Below, one piece after another: positions 1 through 10,297 of a stretch of DNA of 30,594 nucleotides. A program made the position numbers and the translations under genes. The notes beneath the pieces were generated by a model. That model did no database searches. It had not been told where the DNA came from and saw only the letters and a list, made by a program, of their open reading frames with translations. The DNA comes from Hofstenia miamia (taxonomy: Eukaryota > Xenacoelomorpha > Acoela): NCBI GenBank assembly GCA_004352715.1, contig SCFE01000085.1, forward strand, positions 771,498-802,091, given 5' to 3'. Numbering within the stretch: the first letter of the stretch is position 1; each line of letters opens with the position of its first letter.

Positions 1-653
1 TTGCATAGTAAACCAATAGCGTTTAAACAATTGATGGGCAGCTAGATAATCTATTAATTTTAAGATATATAAATTTTGTAAAAAACCTCTTTCACTTACA
101 GTTAAGCATAGTGCATAATCTACGCTGCACTTTCACTAGTTATTTGCTGACGTCACATGGCACTGTTTAATTTTCTTGTAAGGTTCATTTAATTCCAAAT
201 AATTTTTCTTAAATATTAATTTGCACTGCGTTATTTTGCAACTAGAGGGCTTGTAAATCGTTGAATTAAATTTCGTCTAATGAAGCAATTTACAACAACC
301 TGCCAATGGCAGAACTAAAAATAATGTCTGTGCATGATATCAGCAAGCATGATATGAAAATGGCTTTAGTACAGATGATGCCACAATATATTTTAAGACA
401 CAAAATATCCGCCTAACACATCAATGCATAGATTGAAGTAAATTAAACATTTCTGGATAGTAGAAAAATGTAATTACACTGGCCAATTTACTTTCTTTAG
501 TATTTGGTTAGAGTCCAACCTATTTGATATTGTCACAGTCATTTTTCACAAACTCATAAAATTGTCTATTATTTTTATTACCTTAGCTAAGAAATTGATA
601 ATTTATGTAAATATATATGGGGAACAAAAATAAGGCCAACAAAAAATATGTAT

Positions 654-1140
654 TCACACCTTCCAAAAAAAGTACACACTTAATTTTAAAACAGTCCTTG
701 GCTTACAGCCAAAATATTTTGGAGGTTTGTTCTCACATTGATGAACTTTAACTCCAATCAACATTTTAAACCATGATTCAGCTTGATGTGCATAGTGCTT
801 TGGGAGGAAAAAGCAGTTGCAATTTGCAAGAATAATGTTTACCACAGGAGCATACTTTGCATGAGTTTGATACACATTGTGTATTGTAAGCTGTTGATCA
901 ACAGCCAACTCATAAAGAGATCTGTATTGTATATGATGAGCTTCTTCTGAAATGGAGTTAAGTTCATGAACTAGTACAGGACATGATTATTTCTCCTCTG
1001 TCTTTACCAAACATTGCACGTTAGATACACTTCTTTTAATGTCTTTTCCTCTCATCTTTTGCTAAATGTCCACAGGCTCTTGCTTTAGACACCCTTATAG
1101 TTTTTTGAACTTGTTTGGCACATGCAGCTTTTCTCACCAT
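654..1140 (-). pseudogene. Decayed reading frame of unknown function
   Basis: I do not recognise this protein. An ATG at 1140 opens a 34-codon basic frame (starts MVRKAACAK, ends KDERKRH) that stops at a TAA at 1036-1038. The same frame continues past another stop (KKCI, stop, RAMFGKDRGE). A different frame is then open from about 986 to the TGA at 654 and includes ELNSISEEAHHIQYRSLYEL and later WFKMLIGVKVHQCENKPPKY. The residue mix (many Cys, His, Gln, Pro, Trp) is unlike what random AT-rich DNA usually gives, which is why I list it. A CCATTTCAG on the minus strand near 955 could be a splice acceptor, so part of it might be a terminal exon and not a pseudogene. No neighbouring gene helps to identify it. 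Both the coding nature and the single-gene grouping are inference. Confidence 0.3.
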
Positions 1141-3600
1141 TCATAATAGTCAAAATGAAATTGAAAAAAATTAAAATTAAAATGCATTTATTGGAGAGCT
1201 TTAACATCTAAACCAATCAAAATAATATATCATCAATAATGTATTAATGTGTAAAATAATGAAAGATGAAAGTGTATCCACCATCTAAAGTCTTTTTTAC
1301 TTGTAAATTGTGTTGTGCTTTCTGTTTTATCTCTAATACGCGATTCACATATATTTTTATCACTTTAAAAGTAAGAATTATAATATTATATATTTCATTG
1401 ATATCCGCATTATTTCTTGAAGCAAATATGCCCACTATGTTTTCAAATATCAATCAATTTTTGTACAAACCAACTAATTTCTTAACAATACATAAGAAAT
1501 TTTTGCAAACAAGCTAATTGTTAAGACCTTTACTATAAACATATGCAAACTATGCATATAAATGACTAAAATATTTCTCCAGATGTTATGATACATCAGA
1601 GACTTGATTGGATTCAATGTAATCCCCTATTAATAATGAGATCTAATGTCAGTAAACATTATATCCATTAAGATTGTTAACATATATAACAGATTCTCCA
1701 ACATGCACACATTTAAATTCTAAAATTATTCATAGTTTGACTATGTGATGTGTTAATAACCGCATTCTATAACCATGCCCACATTATTCATGAATAACCC
1801 ACAGATTATGACTAATCAATTAGCACCTGTCAAACAATTGTGAACAAATGTGGCAAATGCTTTTTGATGAAATGGCAGGAACAATTTCATCAAAAATTTT
1901 TTTGTAAGAGATTCCTTTGGAATCTCAGCAAAATAGTATTAGAGACTTTGGCATCTTTAAACCACATTTGTTATAACATTTGCTCATTTCTATAATTTCA
2001 TCTTATATACATGCATAACACATAGTGTGAATATTAGGCTAGCATTAGATCTAGTAACATTATAATAATTTGCTTACACAACAAAAACCTGTTAGAATGT
2101 CAACCATTCAATGCAAAACAAAAAATTCATGGTAAATTTAAGCTATGCAGATATATATATATAATGAACAAATGTTCAAAAATCGCTATCATCGCAATTG
2201 ATTGTTGGAAAAAAATGAAATCTACACAAATATTAATTGTATAAATTAAGAGGAGAGTGATTAATAGTATAATGCTAGCATCATTGTTAGTTAAGTTGAC
2301 GTGAAAATAAAAAGACTTTATTTGTTTGATCTATTATCAACTCCTTAAAACAATTGAATTTAAGAAGCAACATAAAATTATCCTTGTGAACAATGCGGGT
2401 TTAATTTTTTACATCATGTGATAATTTATAACGAAAAAAGCAAAGAAAACTCCTTGTAAAAACAAAACTATAATTCACTTTTTTTGAAGATCAGTCTGTG
2501 ATTGTTAAATGTATTCACTAATATAAATAATGTTATATCTTCAATAAATGAATGGTATATAAACTTTGTTAAATTAATTCTAATGCCATATAAAATAATA
2601 ACTTCTACTAGTTTAAGCAAGTACTATGCAAATTTGTTAGGACAACATCGTTATGTCTAGTTTCCATGGAGATTGTAATCACTAAACAACACAGGTCAAG
2701 AATGAAAGTGGAATAGTGAATTAACTAAGAGCAAAATGGAATTCAAAAAAATATTTAGTAAATAAATAATGTAATAATATTGTATTTTTAAAGTTCTTTG
2801 TTTTACTTAATGAGACATACCTATTGAAAATAGCAATGTTTAGATCAAAATCGTGATTATTTTGGTTTATTTTAATGAAAGTTCAGCCAGTATCTATCCA
2901 TGTTTTATGGACAGATGCAAAAATGAATGCTTGGATTTCACACTGGTTTTTTATTATACAGGTACGTTTATTGTGGAATTTTACTAAATATGCATTTAAA
3001 TTTGGGTTTTTATTCAACACTCAGGATTTATGTAACAGTACTGGAGTGAATTTATTCACTGAACACTTATTAAGTTTTCTATTTTCAATCAATAATTGGT
3101 GACGTAGCCTTTTAAACGGCTGAGATTTCAAATACATCTACACATACAAACATTGGTATGCATTTGACCCTTGAATTTAATGTTTTCACTTTTGTTACAT
3201 TTTTACTAACTTGTAATACTTATTAAAAATCGTATTTTTTACACAATATTTGATCAAACACTTGACATTTGGATGGTATTGTTAACCAAATATGAATAAA
3301 ATTCTCAAATCATGATGGAGTTTATGACATGGTTAAGTAATTTTTATAAACATAGTTTTTTATTAAGTTAACTGTAAATTGTAAGTTGGTAATTTTCTCA
3401 AAAATCTTTGGGATCCATCTTTTAAATACTGTGCAGCTATATTTTTTATGTGTGAATAATAGACAATTTACAAACATTTGTACATTTAGAATACGACCTC
3501 AACATGGAATTGTGACAAATTTGGTGATTGAGAATCATATCTACAGATGGAAAATCAGATGATTTTAGCACAATGTAAGAATCAGCAAATGTGTACATCC
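1141..3600. other. AT-rich stretch without a recognised gene
   Basis: Reading frames here are short, overlap on both strands and have low-complexity hydrophobic translations typical of AT-rich noncoding DNA. The only structure I could pick out is the hairpin pair at 1861-1926. No RNA gene or repeat copy matching the rest of the window was seen. Confidence 0.5.
1861..1926. repeat. Two adjacent perfect hairpins
   Basis: The first hairpin has perfect 13-base arms (TTTTTGATGAAAT at 1861-1873, its complement at 1884-1896) around a 10-base loop. Eleven bases later a second one has perfect 8-base arms (GAGATTCC at 1908-1915, GGAATCTC at 1919-1926) around a TTT loop. No coding function is implied. 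Short inverted repeats are common in AT-rich DNA, but two perfect ones in tandem stand out here. Confidence 0.6.
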
Positions 3601-4640
3601 TGTAATGTAATCCAATCATGTGTGGTCAAGTTGAGAAAAATAGAGGAGAGAACTAAGACTGAACTTTGAAATAAATATTTATTGTACAACACATGATTAT
3701 GATTAGTTAATTATTTGTAAAATTATAATGCAGTATTTTTTCATACTAATTAATTTGGCAATATATTTGACAAATGGTTAAAGGCCAAAGTCACAAATGC
3801 TAATTAATGTTGAAATGCATAATCGGCAGATGAAGGATAATCAGAAATTTAAAAATTGTCAACAACTTAGATTAACAGGTACTAGCCAAATATTTGACTG
3901 TTTATTATTCTCCAGTATAAAAATCATGCAATTTATTATTTTGGTGATGACATTAATTCATTGGATTTACTTTGCTTTTCTTTGTCAGGTTATTTTATTA
4001 ATTATCATGGAAAGCTAAATGTTCGAGCACTAGTGTACTTGAGACAGTGGTCCATGACTTCATTTAATGGGAGCTTTGTAATGGCTTTGCACCAACATGA
4101 ATTTGTTCACCATTCAAACAGCTATGCAGCTGGTAGCTGGTGCTTACCCAAAGTGCTCTTAAGTTAGGTGTAAGGATAGGGGTTTTTATTCATGTTAGCT
4201 TCCCTATCTTGCATTGTCCATCTTATTACATCATGTTCTTTTATTTAGCCCTCATAGGAAATTACAAAACTAGTTTGTACTATCTTGTATTAATTTCATT
4301 ATGTGTAATTACAAGCAGACCCAAGTACCAACTACTATCCCTTTGTGTTATGACCACATTGGTTGTTCACATGTAGTTTAGGTTAACATGTATTTATTTA
4401 TATGTAAGGATATTACAGGTAAGGAAGCATAACAAGCTAATGCATCCTGGTTGTGAACTCCACTTATATTACAACTTTGTTGATAACAAAATACAATCAA
4501 TGCACTAAATTAATAAGGTATCATACACTGTCACTATCATATTCATGCACACTAGTTCACTGCACTGAGTCACTGGCATTGTGGTTGGTGTTTCTCTCAA
4601 TGTTCAAGTGTCAGCTGGAATTAATTGTTATATTGTAATT
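3601..4640 (+). mobile_element. Degraded copy of repeat R, probable solo LTR
   Basis: This stretch aligns by eye, with many differences, to the R copies at 16358-17591 (same strand) and 8428-9485 (opposite strand). Shared landmarks in order are a start with GTAATC and then ATCATGTGTGGTCAAG (3617-3630), the TATAAAAA box at 3916-3923, a pyrimidine tract ending in CAG at 3986-3988, CATGGAAAGCTAAA (4007-4018), AGGGGTTTTT near 4180 and CAATCAATGCACTAAATT near 4496. No gag or pol remnant lies beside it, so a solo LTR is the simplest reading. It is more diverged than the other two copies and therefore probably older. The 3' edge is blurred. The several short ORFs inside it have no recognisable product. 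Confidence 0.5.
3916..3923 (+). promoter_or_regulatory. TATA box conserved among R copies
   Basis: TATAAAAA occurs at the position matching TATAAATA in the other R copies (16684-16691 plus, 9335-9342 minus). Its retention between diverged copies supports reading R as a promoter-bearing LTR. Confidence 0.4.
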
Positions 4641-6138
4641 CTTTGATTCCACTTTGTGCTTTGCTTCAGGTCAGGTAGTATACCCTGTACATTGTACCAT
4701 CTATCTCTTGTCTTGTATCTAAAGTACAGTTGTTAGCTTTCTTACCAATAATAGTTGATCAGATATTAATGTAATCGGCAACTTAAAGTTAGAATGAAAG
4801 AAGGGAGATGGAAAGTTGGAATCTGTCACCTACTGTACTAGTCAAGGAGGGAAAAATGTCACAGCAGCTCCTAAATTAAGTTAAGCTCTATTAGTTGGAA
4901 GGTTGGCAAGATTCTACAATCCCCTGAAAATCCATATAAACCAAAAAGAAATGCAGAGAAAGAGCATTGTGTAAAACTAATATCATAGTAGTGTATTAAT
5001 TAAAGCATATATATGTATAAATCCTACTAATAGCATGGCATTTACATTTTTTTGGAAAACCATTTGGCTTTATCATGTAAGTCTGTCTTTCATGTGCCTG
5101 TAATGTTTAAGTATGGCGAATATTTTCCAGTTTTGTATTAGCAAAAAACAAATTAAAGGCATGGAATGTTTTATTGATAGGAAACATTGGCAAAAATGAG
5201 TTAATTACAATGAGAAATATTTGCAATTTTTTATAATGAAAAATAGCAATGTATTTAAAAAACAAAAGATGCAATTGCTTTATCATGTAGGTTTATATTT
5301 CATATGCCTGTAATGTTTGTGCATAGTAGTATAGGAAGAACAGGCTTGGTTCCACAAACTGACCTTGAGAATTGCTGACTCACAGATATTGACGAGTGCT
5401 TATGTGCTGACTCACTACTTGACAAATGTTGATTGACAGCTCACTAATGCATTTTTTGACAGGTTGGGGTAAAAGCTTTATGCATATTTGACAGTTATCA
5501 CTAATTGGTTTTTTAAAATGGGTTTGCTTATGAATGATTCATATTGTGGTCAATTAACACTTACATACATTTTTGGTTTTATATGACTAATTTCATTCAT
5601 GTTAATATACATGTCTAAATCACAATTGCTTGCATACATTACATTTCATTTTTGTTAATATCACACTCACTTGCATACATTACACTGCATTTTGTTAATA
5701 TACCTTGTTATTATTTCTTCCATGATTTTCAAATGATTGCATGTACAATGTAATTTGGGAAAACTTACAAAAACCGCATTTTGTTTTTGTCAATATACAC
5801 TATTAACACATTTATCATATCATGTTTTTTACACGACATTTTGTAATATCACACTAATGACTATTTTCCATAAAAATTTTCCATGTTTTTTGTATAAAGA
5901 TACAAACACGCAAAGACTACAATTTTGTTCCATGTGTAATACATAGTAAAAGCAACCTACATTTTCAGAAAGAAGGTTATGTATAAAACTGAAATTTGCC
6001 TCCTAAAGTGTTTAAATGCAATGATATTAATAAAATCTATATACAAAATTATTATATATTAGTCTTTACAAAGCAATCTTTTCTTTACACTTCTTTTTGG
6101 TTTATTTAATTTTTTTGGGTTGTACACATTTGCTGACT
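4641..6138. other. AT-rich stretch with short repeats, no gene
   Basis: No convincing coding frame was found. A direct repeat of about 50 bases (5067-5118 and 5277-5328, offset 210) shares TTTATCATGTA and TGCCTGTAATGTTT. A 41-base tandem unit occurs at 5629-5710, and looser related motifs (GTTAATATAC, CATACATT) run from about 5550 to 5850. The stretch ends at an assembly gap. Confidence 0.5.
5629..5710. repeat. Imperfect 41-bp tandem duplication
   Basis: CTTGCATACATT at 5629-5640 recurs at 5670-5681, each followed by a TTTGTTAATAT block. The flanking 5550-5850 region contains further degenerate copies of the same words, so this may be an eroded minisatellite. Confidence 0.5.
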
Positions 6139-7138
6139 NNNNNNNNNNNNNNNNNNNNNNNNNNNNNNNNNNNNNNNNNNNNNNNNNNNNNNNNNNNNNN
6201 NNNNNNNNNNNNNNNNNNNNNNNNNNNNNNNNNNNNNNNNNNNNNNNNNNNNNNNNNNNNNNNNNNNNNNNNNNNNNNNNNNNNNNNNNNNNNNNNNNNN
6301 NNNNNNNNNNNNNNNNNNNNNNNNNNNNNNNNNNNNNNNNNNNNNNNNNNNNNNNNNNNNNNNNNNNNNNNNNNNNNNNNNNNNNNNNNNNNNNNNNNNN
6401 NNNNNNNNNNNNNNNNNNNNNNNNNNNNNNNNNNNNNNNNNNNNNNNNNNNNNNNNNNNNNNNNNNNNNNNNNNNNNNNNNNNNNNNNNNNNNNNNNNNN
6501 NNNNNNNNNNNNNNNNNNNNNNNNNNNNNNNNNNNNNNNNNNNNNNNNNNNNNNNNNNNNNNNNNNNNNNNNNNNNNNNNNNNNNNNNNNNNNNNNNNNN
6601 NNNNNNNNNNNNNNNNNNNNNNNNNNNNNNNNNNNNNNNNNNNNNNNNNNNNNNNNNNNNNNNNNNNNNNNNNNNNNNNNNNNNNNNNNNNNNNNNNNNN
6701 NNNNNNNNNNNNNNNNNNNNNNNNNNNNNNNNNNNNNNNNNNNNNNNNNNNNNNNNNNNNNNNNNNNNNNNNNNNNNNNNNNNNNNNNNNNNNNNNNNNN
6801 NNNNNNNNNNNNNNNNNNNNNNNNNNNNNNNNNNNNNNNNNNNNNNNNNNNNNNNNNNNNNNNNNNNNNNNNNNNNNNNNNNNNNNNNNNNNNNNNNNNN
6901 NNNNNNNNNNNNNNNNNNNNNNNNNNNNNNNNNNNNNNNNNNNNNNNNNNNNNNNNNNNNNNNNNNNNNNNNNNNNNNNNNNNNNNNNNNNNNNNNNNNN
7001 NNNNNNNNNNNNNNNNNNNNNNNNNNNNNNNNNNNNNNNNNNNNNNNNNNNNNNNNNNNNNNNNNNNNNNNNNNNNNNNNNNNNNNNNNNNNNNNNNNNN
7101 NNNNNNNNNNNNNNNNNNNNNNNNNNNNNNNNNNNNNN
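6139..7138. other. Assembly gap (1000 N)
   Basis: Exactly 1000 unresolved bases. The round number suggests a placeholder or estimated scaffold gap, so the real distance across it is unknown. Confidence 0.95.
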
Positions 7139-7145
7139 TTGATTG

Positions 7146-7610
7146 ATTTTTTATGTTTATGTTCCTCAATTTACCAAGTGCTCTTTCTGTAATATTTGCA
7201 TCTTCATCAGATTTACAAAGTAAGATAATATCATTTTTGTCATTTAATTTTATTTGTTCTACACTTGGCCCTTTTGTTCCCAAATTTTTAACTGAATTTT
7301 CAACATTTTGAACAATTTTTTTGCATTCTTTTTCATTTTAACTACCATCATCATTTTTTAAATTATTACTTGAAATGACTAATTTTGGCTTAAATATCTT
7401 CGAATGTTGAAATTCTTTGATTGTAGGAGTAATAGTATTACTCAATTTTACATTTTCACATTGATTTTTCAGGCATTTAATGAATTTCGACTTTATGCCA
7501 CAAACAATATCTTCATATTCAAATTTTAATGCATCTGATAATTTTAGTTCATTAACATATTTTTTATATGCCAAAACACAACCAATGTTGCAAATCTGTG
7601 TTTCCTGCAC
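7146..7610 (-). pseudogene. Broken ORF1/gag-like frame, non-LTR retroelement type
   Basis: A minus-strand frame runs from a non-ATG codon at 7610 to a TAA at 7338-7340 and then, in the same frame, continues open to the assembly gap. The part before the stop contains KPKLVISSNN. The part after it contains VEQIKLNDKNDIILLCKSDE and then DANITERALGKLRNINIK. The order 'KPxLVVSS, spacer, basic/hydrophobic strand, xIxLxCxSxEDAxxI' is what I associate with the RNA-binding region of ORF1/gag proteins of jockey-like non-LTR retrotransposons; this is family recollection, not a search. A bona fide start is absent: an in-frame TAG directly precedes the first codon, and TTTTAG followed by GTGCAG could be a splice acceptor. 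The N gap hides the 3' portion. It could be an unrelated host gene fragment. Confidence 0.4.
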
Positions 7611-7769
7611 CTAAAACTTAATGTTTTCACTTAGGAAAGGAGAATTTTGAATTTGGATTAGGGTTTTGGTCACGACCTCATATCCTCAAAAACAAAGTTG
7701 CTATGAGTGTTTAAAATTTTCCCATGATGCTATCACAACAGATAACAAGCTCATCTGTTGCATTATCAG

Positions 7770-8325
7770 CAAAAGGTGGCTTGAGATGTCAATAATGAAA
7801 TACAAGAGAGAAGAGGAAGCCCACTGAGAGGCCAATATGCAGATTATAAAGAGACCGCATTATGCCATTGTCAAGAACTGGGATAAAGACGTGGCCTCCA
7901 AAATTATTGAGGAAGCTGAAAAGTTGTTAGTAGGGCTAACCCTAAAATTACTACCCAAAGTTTATTATATACAAGGGGGATGTAATGTTACTCAGGGAAC
8001 AATTAGGCCCCTATATTTAGTTGATTGTACCTATTAGACTGGTAACAACTAATAGTAAAAGTCTAGGGCATCAAGTAAGCAATAGGGCCTTGGTTGTGGT
8101 AAACACAGAAACCAGTAGAGACTAATATCAAAAGTTTTCTTTGTTATCCCAATATATGTTACATTAATATTACCTTATATATACTTTTAATAATTATTTT
8201 GTAGTGCTAAATGATTCATTCAATTTGCTTTAATTAATTTAATTAATTTGTAATTTTCCTAGGTTTGATGATAATTATGTGAACAAGGCAAAACATGCAA
8301 GCAATTTGCAGGTATTAATGTAGAA
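7770..8325 (+). repeat. Repeat family X, copy a
   Basis: This is one of four partial copies of a family. Copy b (22665-23395) is inverted relative to it, and both carry the same short coding tail followed by an AT-rich 3' stretch with GGGCCT, AGTAAAAG, TGTTACATTAATATT and GATGATAATTATGTGAAC landmarks. Copy a breaks off at about 8320, where copies c and d continue into another 280 bases. The layout (coding end, then long 3' region) suggests the 3' end of a transposable element of unidentified class. Confidence 0.65.
7837..8037 (+). pseudogene. C-terminal coding remnant of repeat family X
   Basis: The frame starts MQIIKRPHYAIVKNW and continues through SKIIEEAEKLLVG. The inverted copy at 23217-23324 encodes MQFIKRPQYATVKSW and SKIIEEAQNLLVG and then stops two codons later. 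In the present copy one extra base shifts the frame at that place (GGGCTAACCCTAA against GGGCTGCTCTAA), so the residues after LLVG up to 8037 are probably read-through of 3' noncoding sequence. Upstream frames (SIMKYKREEEAH just before a stop) suggest the coding part began further 5'. I do not recognise the protein, which is predicted helical and charged. Two-copy conservation is the only support. Confidence 0.4.
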
Positions 8326-8427
8326 TCATGCCAATCCACTTTTCGTATTTAATTCAGAGAAACTTATTACTTTTCTTAGTTAACACGCTAAGTAGGTTCG
8401 ACACTTTCCTAATTCTCTCCTTCACAA

Positions 8428-9485
8428 TGAGTTTTCATTCTATTAACTTAACTTAATACATGTTAGCTCCTCTAACTGCGTAACTCACAACAACTCATTT
8501 AGGTGAAACATGGAGAATGGAAGACAGGATCGACACTTGAAGGTTTGTCATGTGGTTCCAGAAACACACCAATCAGCTGCATCTACAAATGAATCTTCCT
8601 CTTTAGAGTGGAAACCATCAAAGGAATTGGTATGTGAATATTGAACTCAGTGTGATGGGATTTGTACCTACTAAAGAATTTAGTGCATTGATTGTTTTTG
8701 TTATGAAATTGTAAATGGAATTGATTACAGCAACCGGGATGCTTGAGCTTGTTATCAAGCCTTACATTTAACAACCCTACATATATAGTAATAAGTAATT
8801 GCCCTTCATACATGTAAACAATCAATGCCACCGGCAAGAAAACAAATGCATAAGTCAGCTGAAGGTCTACAATAGGAAACAATGAGCAGCTTAATTTTAC
8901 TATTAACTCAATAATGAATGTAATATAAAAACATGATCTAAACAATCTAAATAGTGTTAATATTAAATCACTGAAGGTGAGATAACGCCATAACTGACTG
9001 AGGTTCATCAATAGGAAAGTCATCTTGTAGAATATAATAATTGTATTCATAATAACTGGCAAGCAACAACAAATAGGAAAGCTATGACGGTAAAAAACCC
9101 CTATACTTATTCATAACCTAAAAGCACTGAAAGTTAACTACAGCTGTCGCCCTCCCCACCATGGAATGGCTATTAGGAGGCTGCTCCAGCATACCTTTAA
9201 ATGGATGTGGGAACCACCATACAATTACCCCAGTGCTTGAACGTTTAGCTTTCCATGAGAATATAAAATATCCTGACAAGAGAAAAGTAAATCCAAGGTA
9301 ATTTCATTCATCAGTAATTATATCATTTCAAACATATTTATAGCACTTCGCAGTAAATAAGTAAACACTCGACTAGTACCTGTTTAATCACTTCTTTTTG
9401 ACAGTTTTCCCTTTGTTTATAGTTCTGCTATTAATTACGCAACATCAGCGTTAATTAGAGTATGCTGTTTGGCCATCTATTGTTT
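8428..9485 (-). mobile_element. Repeat R on minus strand, probable 3' LTR of the gypsy relic
   Basis: This is a close inverted match to 16541-17591 along almost its whole length, running from AACAATAGATGGCCAAACAG (beside the gap) to GTTAAGTTAA at the outer edge near 8445-8460. It lies 3' of the minus-strand gag-pol-ORF2 series, so it is placed as the 3' LTR. Its own first 180 or so bases, present in the plus copy, would fall inside the adjacent gap. It carries the TATA motif (9335-9342 on the plus strand as TATTTATA) and the pyrimidine tract plus CAG (9273-9275 as CTG). A 159-codon frame (8583-9062) is open here but frameshifted in the sister copy. Confidence 0.65.
8583..9062 (-). CDS. Open frame inside repeat R, hydrophobic, doubtful
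   Basis: A 159-residue frame starts MPVIMNTIIIFYKMTFLL and contains several hydrophobic stretches (around residues 5-20, 30-65 and 68-100) that would score as membrane segments. In the sister copy at 16960-17440 a deletion near 17088 breaks the frame, and the older copy at 4140-4376 is open in the equivalent frame but with a very different sequence. AT-rich DNA produces such hydrophobic frames by chance, and there is no recognised domain. I record it because it is the longest unbroken frame in an LTR-like repeat, but I think translation is unlikely. Confidence 0.15.
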   Translation of the reverse strand: MPVIMNTIIIFYKMTFLLMNLSQLWRYLTFSDLILTLFRLFRSCFYITFIIELIVKLSCSLFPIVDLQLTYAFVFLPVALIVYMYEGQLLITIYVGLLNVRLDNKLKHPGCCNQFHLQFHNKNNQCTKFFSRYKSHHTEFNIHIPIPLMVSTLKRKIHL

Positions 9486-10297
9486 NNNNNNNNNNNNNNN
9501 NNNNNNNNNNNNNNNNNNNNNNNNNNNNNNNNNNNNNNNNNNNNNNNNNNNNNNNNNNNNNNNNNNNNNNNNNNNNNNNNNNNNNNNNNNNNNNNNNNNN
9601 NNNNNNNNNNNNNNNNNNNNNNNNNNNNNNNNNNNNNNNNNNNNNNNNNNNNNNNNNNNNNNNNNNNNNNNNNNNNNNNNNNNNNNNNNNNNNNNNNNNN
9701 NNNNNNNNNNNNNNNNNNNNNNNNNNNNNNNNNNNNNNNNNNNNNNNNNNNNNNNNNNNNNNNNNNNNNNNNNNNNNNNNNNNNNNNNNNNNNNNNNNNN
9801 NNNNNNNNNNNNNNNNNNNNNNNNNNNNNNNNNNNNNNNNNNNNNNNNNNNNNNNNNNNNNNNNNNNNNNNNNNNNNNNNNNNNNNNNNNNNNNNNNNNN
9901 NNNNNNNNNNNNNNNNNNNNNNNNNNNNNNNNNNNNNNNNNNNNNNNNNNNNNNNNNNNNNNNNNNNNNNNNNNNNNNNNNNNNNNNNNNNNNNNNNNNN
10001 NNNNNNNNNNNNNNNNNNNNNNNNNNNNNNNNNNNNNNNNNNNNNNNNNNNNNNNNNNNNNNNNNNNNNNNNNNNNNNNNNNNNNNNNNNNNNNNNNNNN
10101 NNNNNNNNNNNNNNNNNNNNNNNNNNNNNNNNNNNNNNNNNNNNNNNNNNNNNNNNNNNNNNNNNNNNNNNNNNNNNNNNNNNNNNNNNNNNNNNNNNNN
10201 NNNNNNNNNNNNNNNNNNNNNNNNNNNNNNNNNNNNNNNNNNNNNNNNNNNNNNNNNNNNNNNNNNNNNNNNNNNNNNNNNNNNNNNNNNNNNNNNN
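9486..10297. other. Assembly gap (812 N)
   Basis: 812 unresolved bases lie between the C-terminal part of ORF2 and repeat R. The non-round length suggests an estimated gap size. It hides the end of ORF2 and the beginning of the LTR-like repeat. Confidence 0.95.

Noticed and set aside
6097-7283. Long open frames across the N runs (also 9462-10832 and 28039-29188)
   Set aside because: They are produced by reading through unknown bases. Only their short sequenced ends carry information.
8390-8405. tRNA-derived SINE suggested by GGTTCGACAC (B-box-like)
   Set aside because: No matching A-box or tRNA-like fold nearby.
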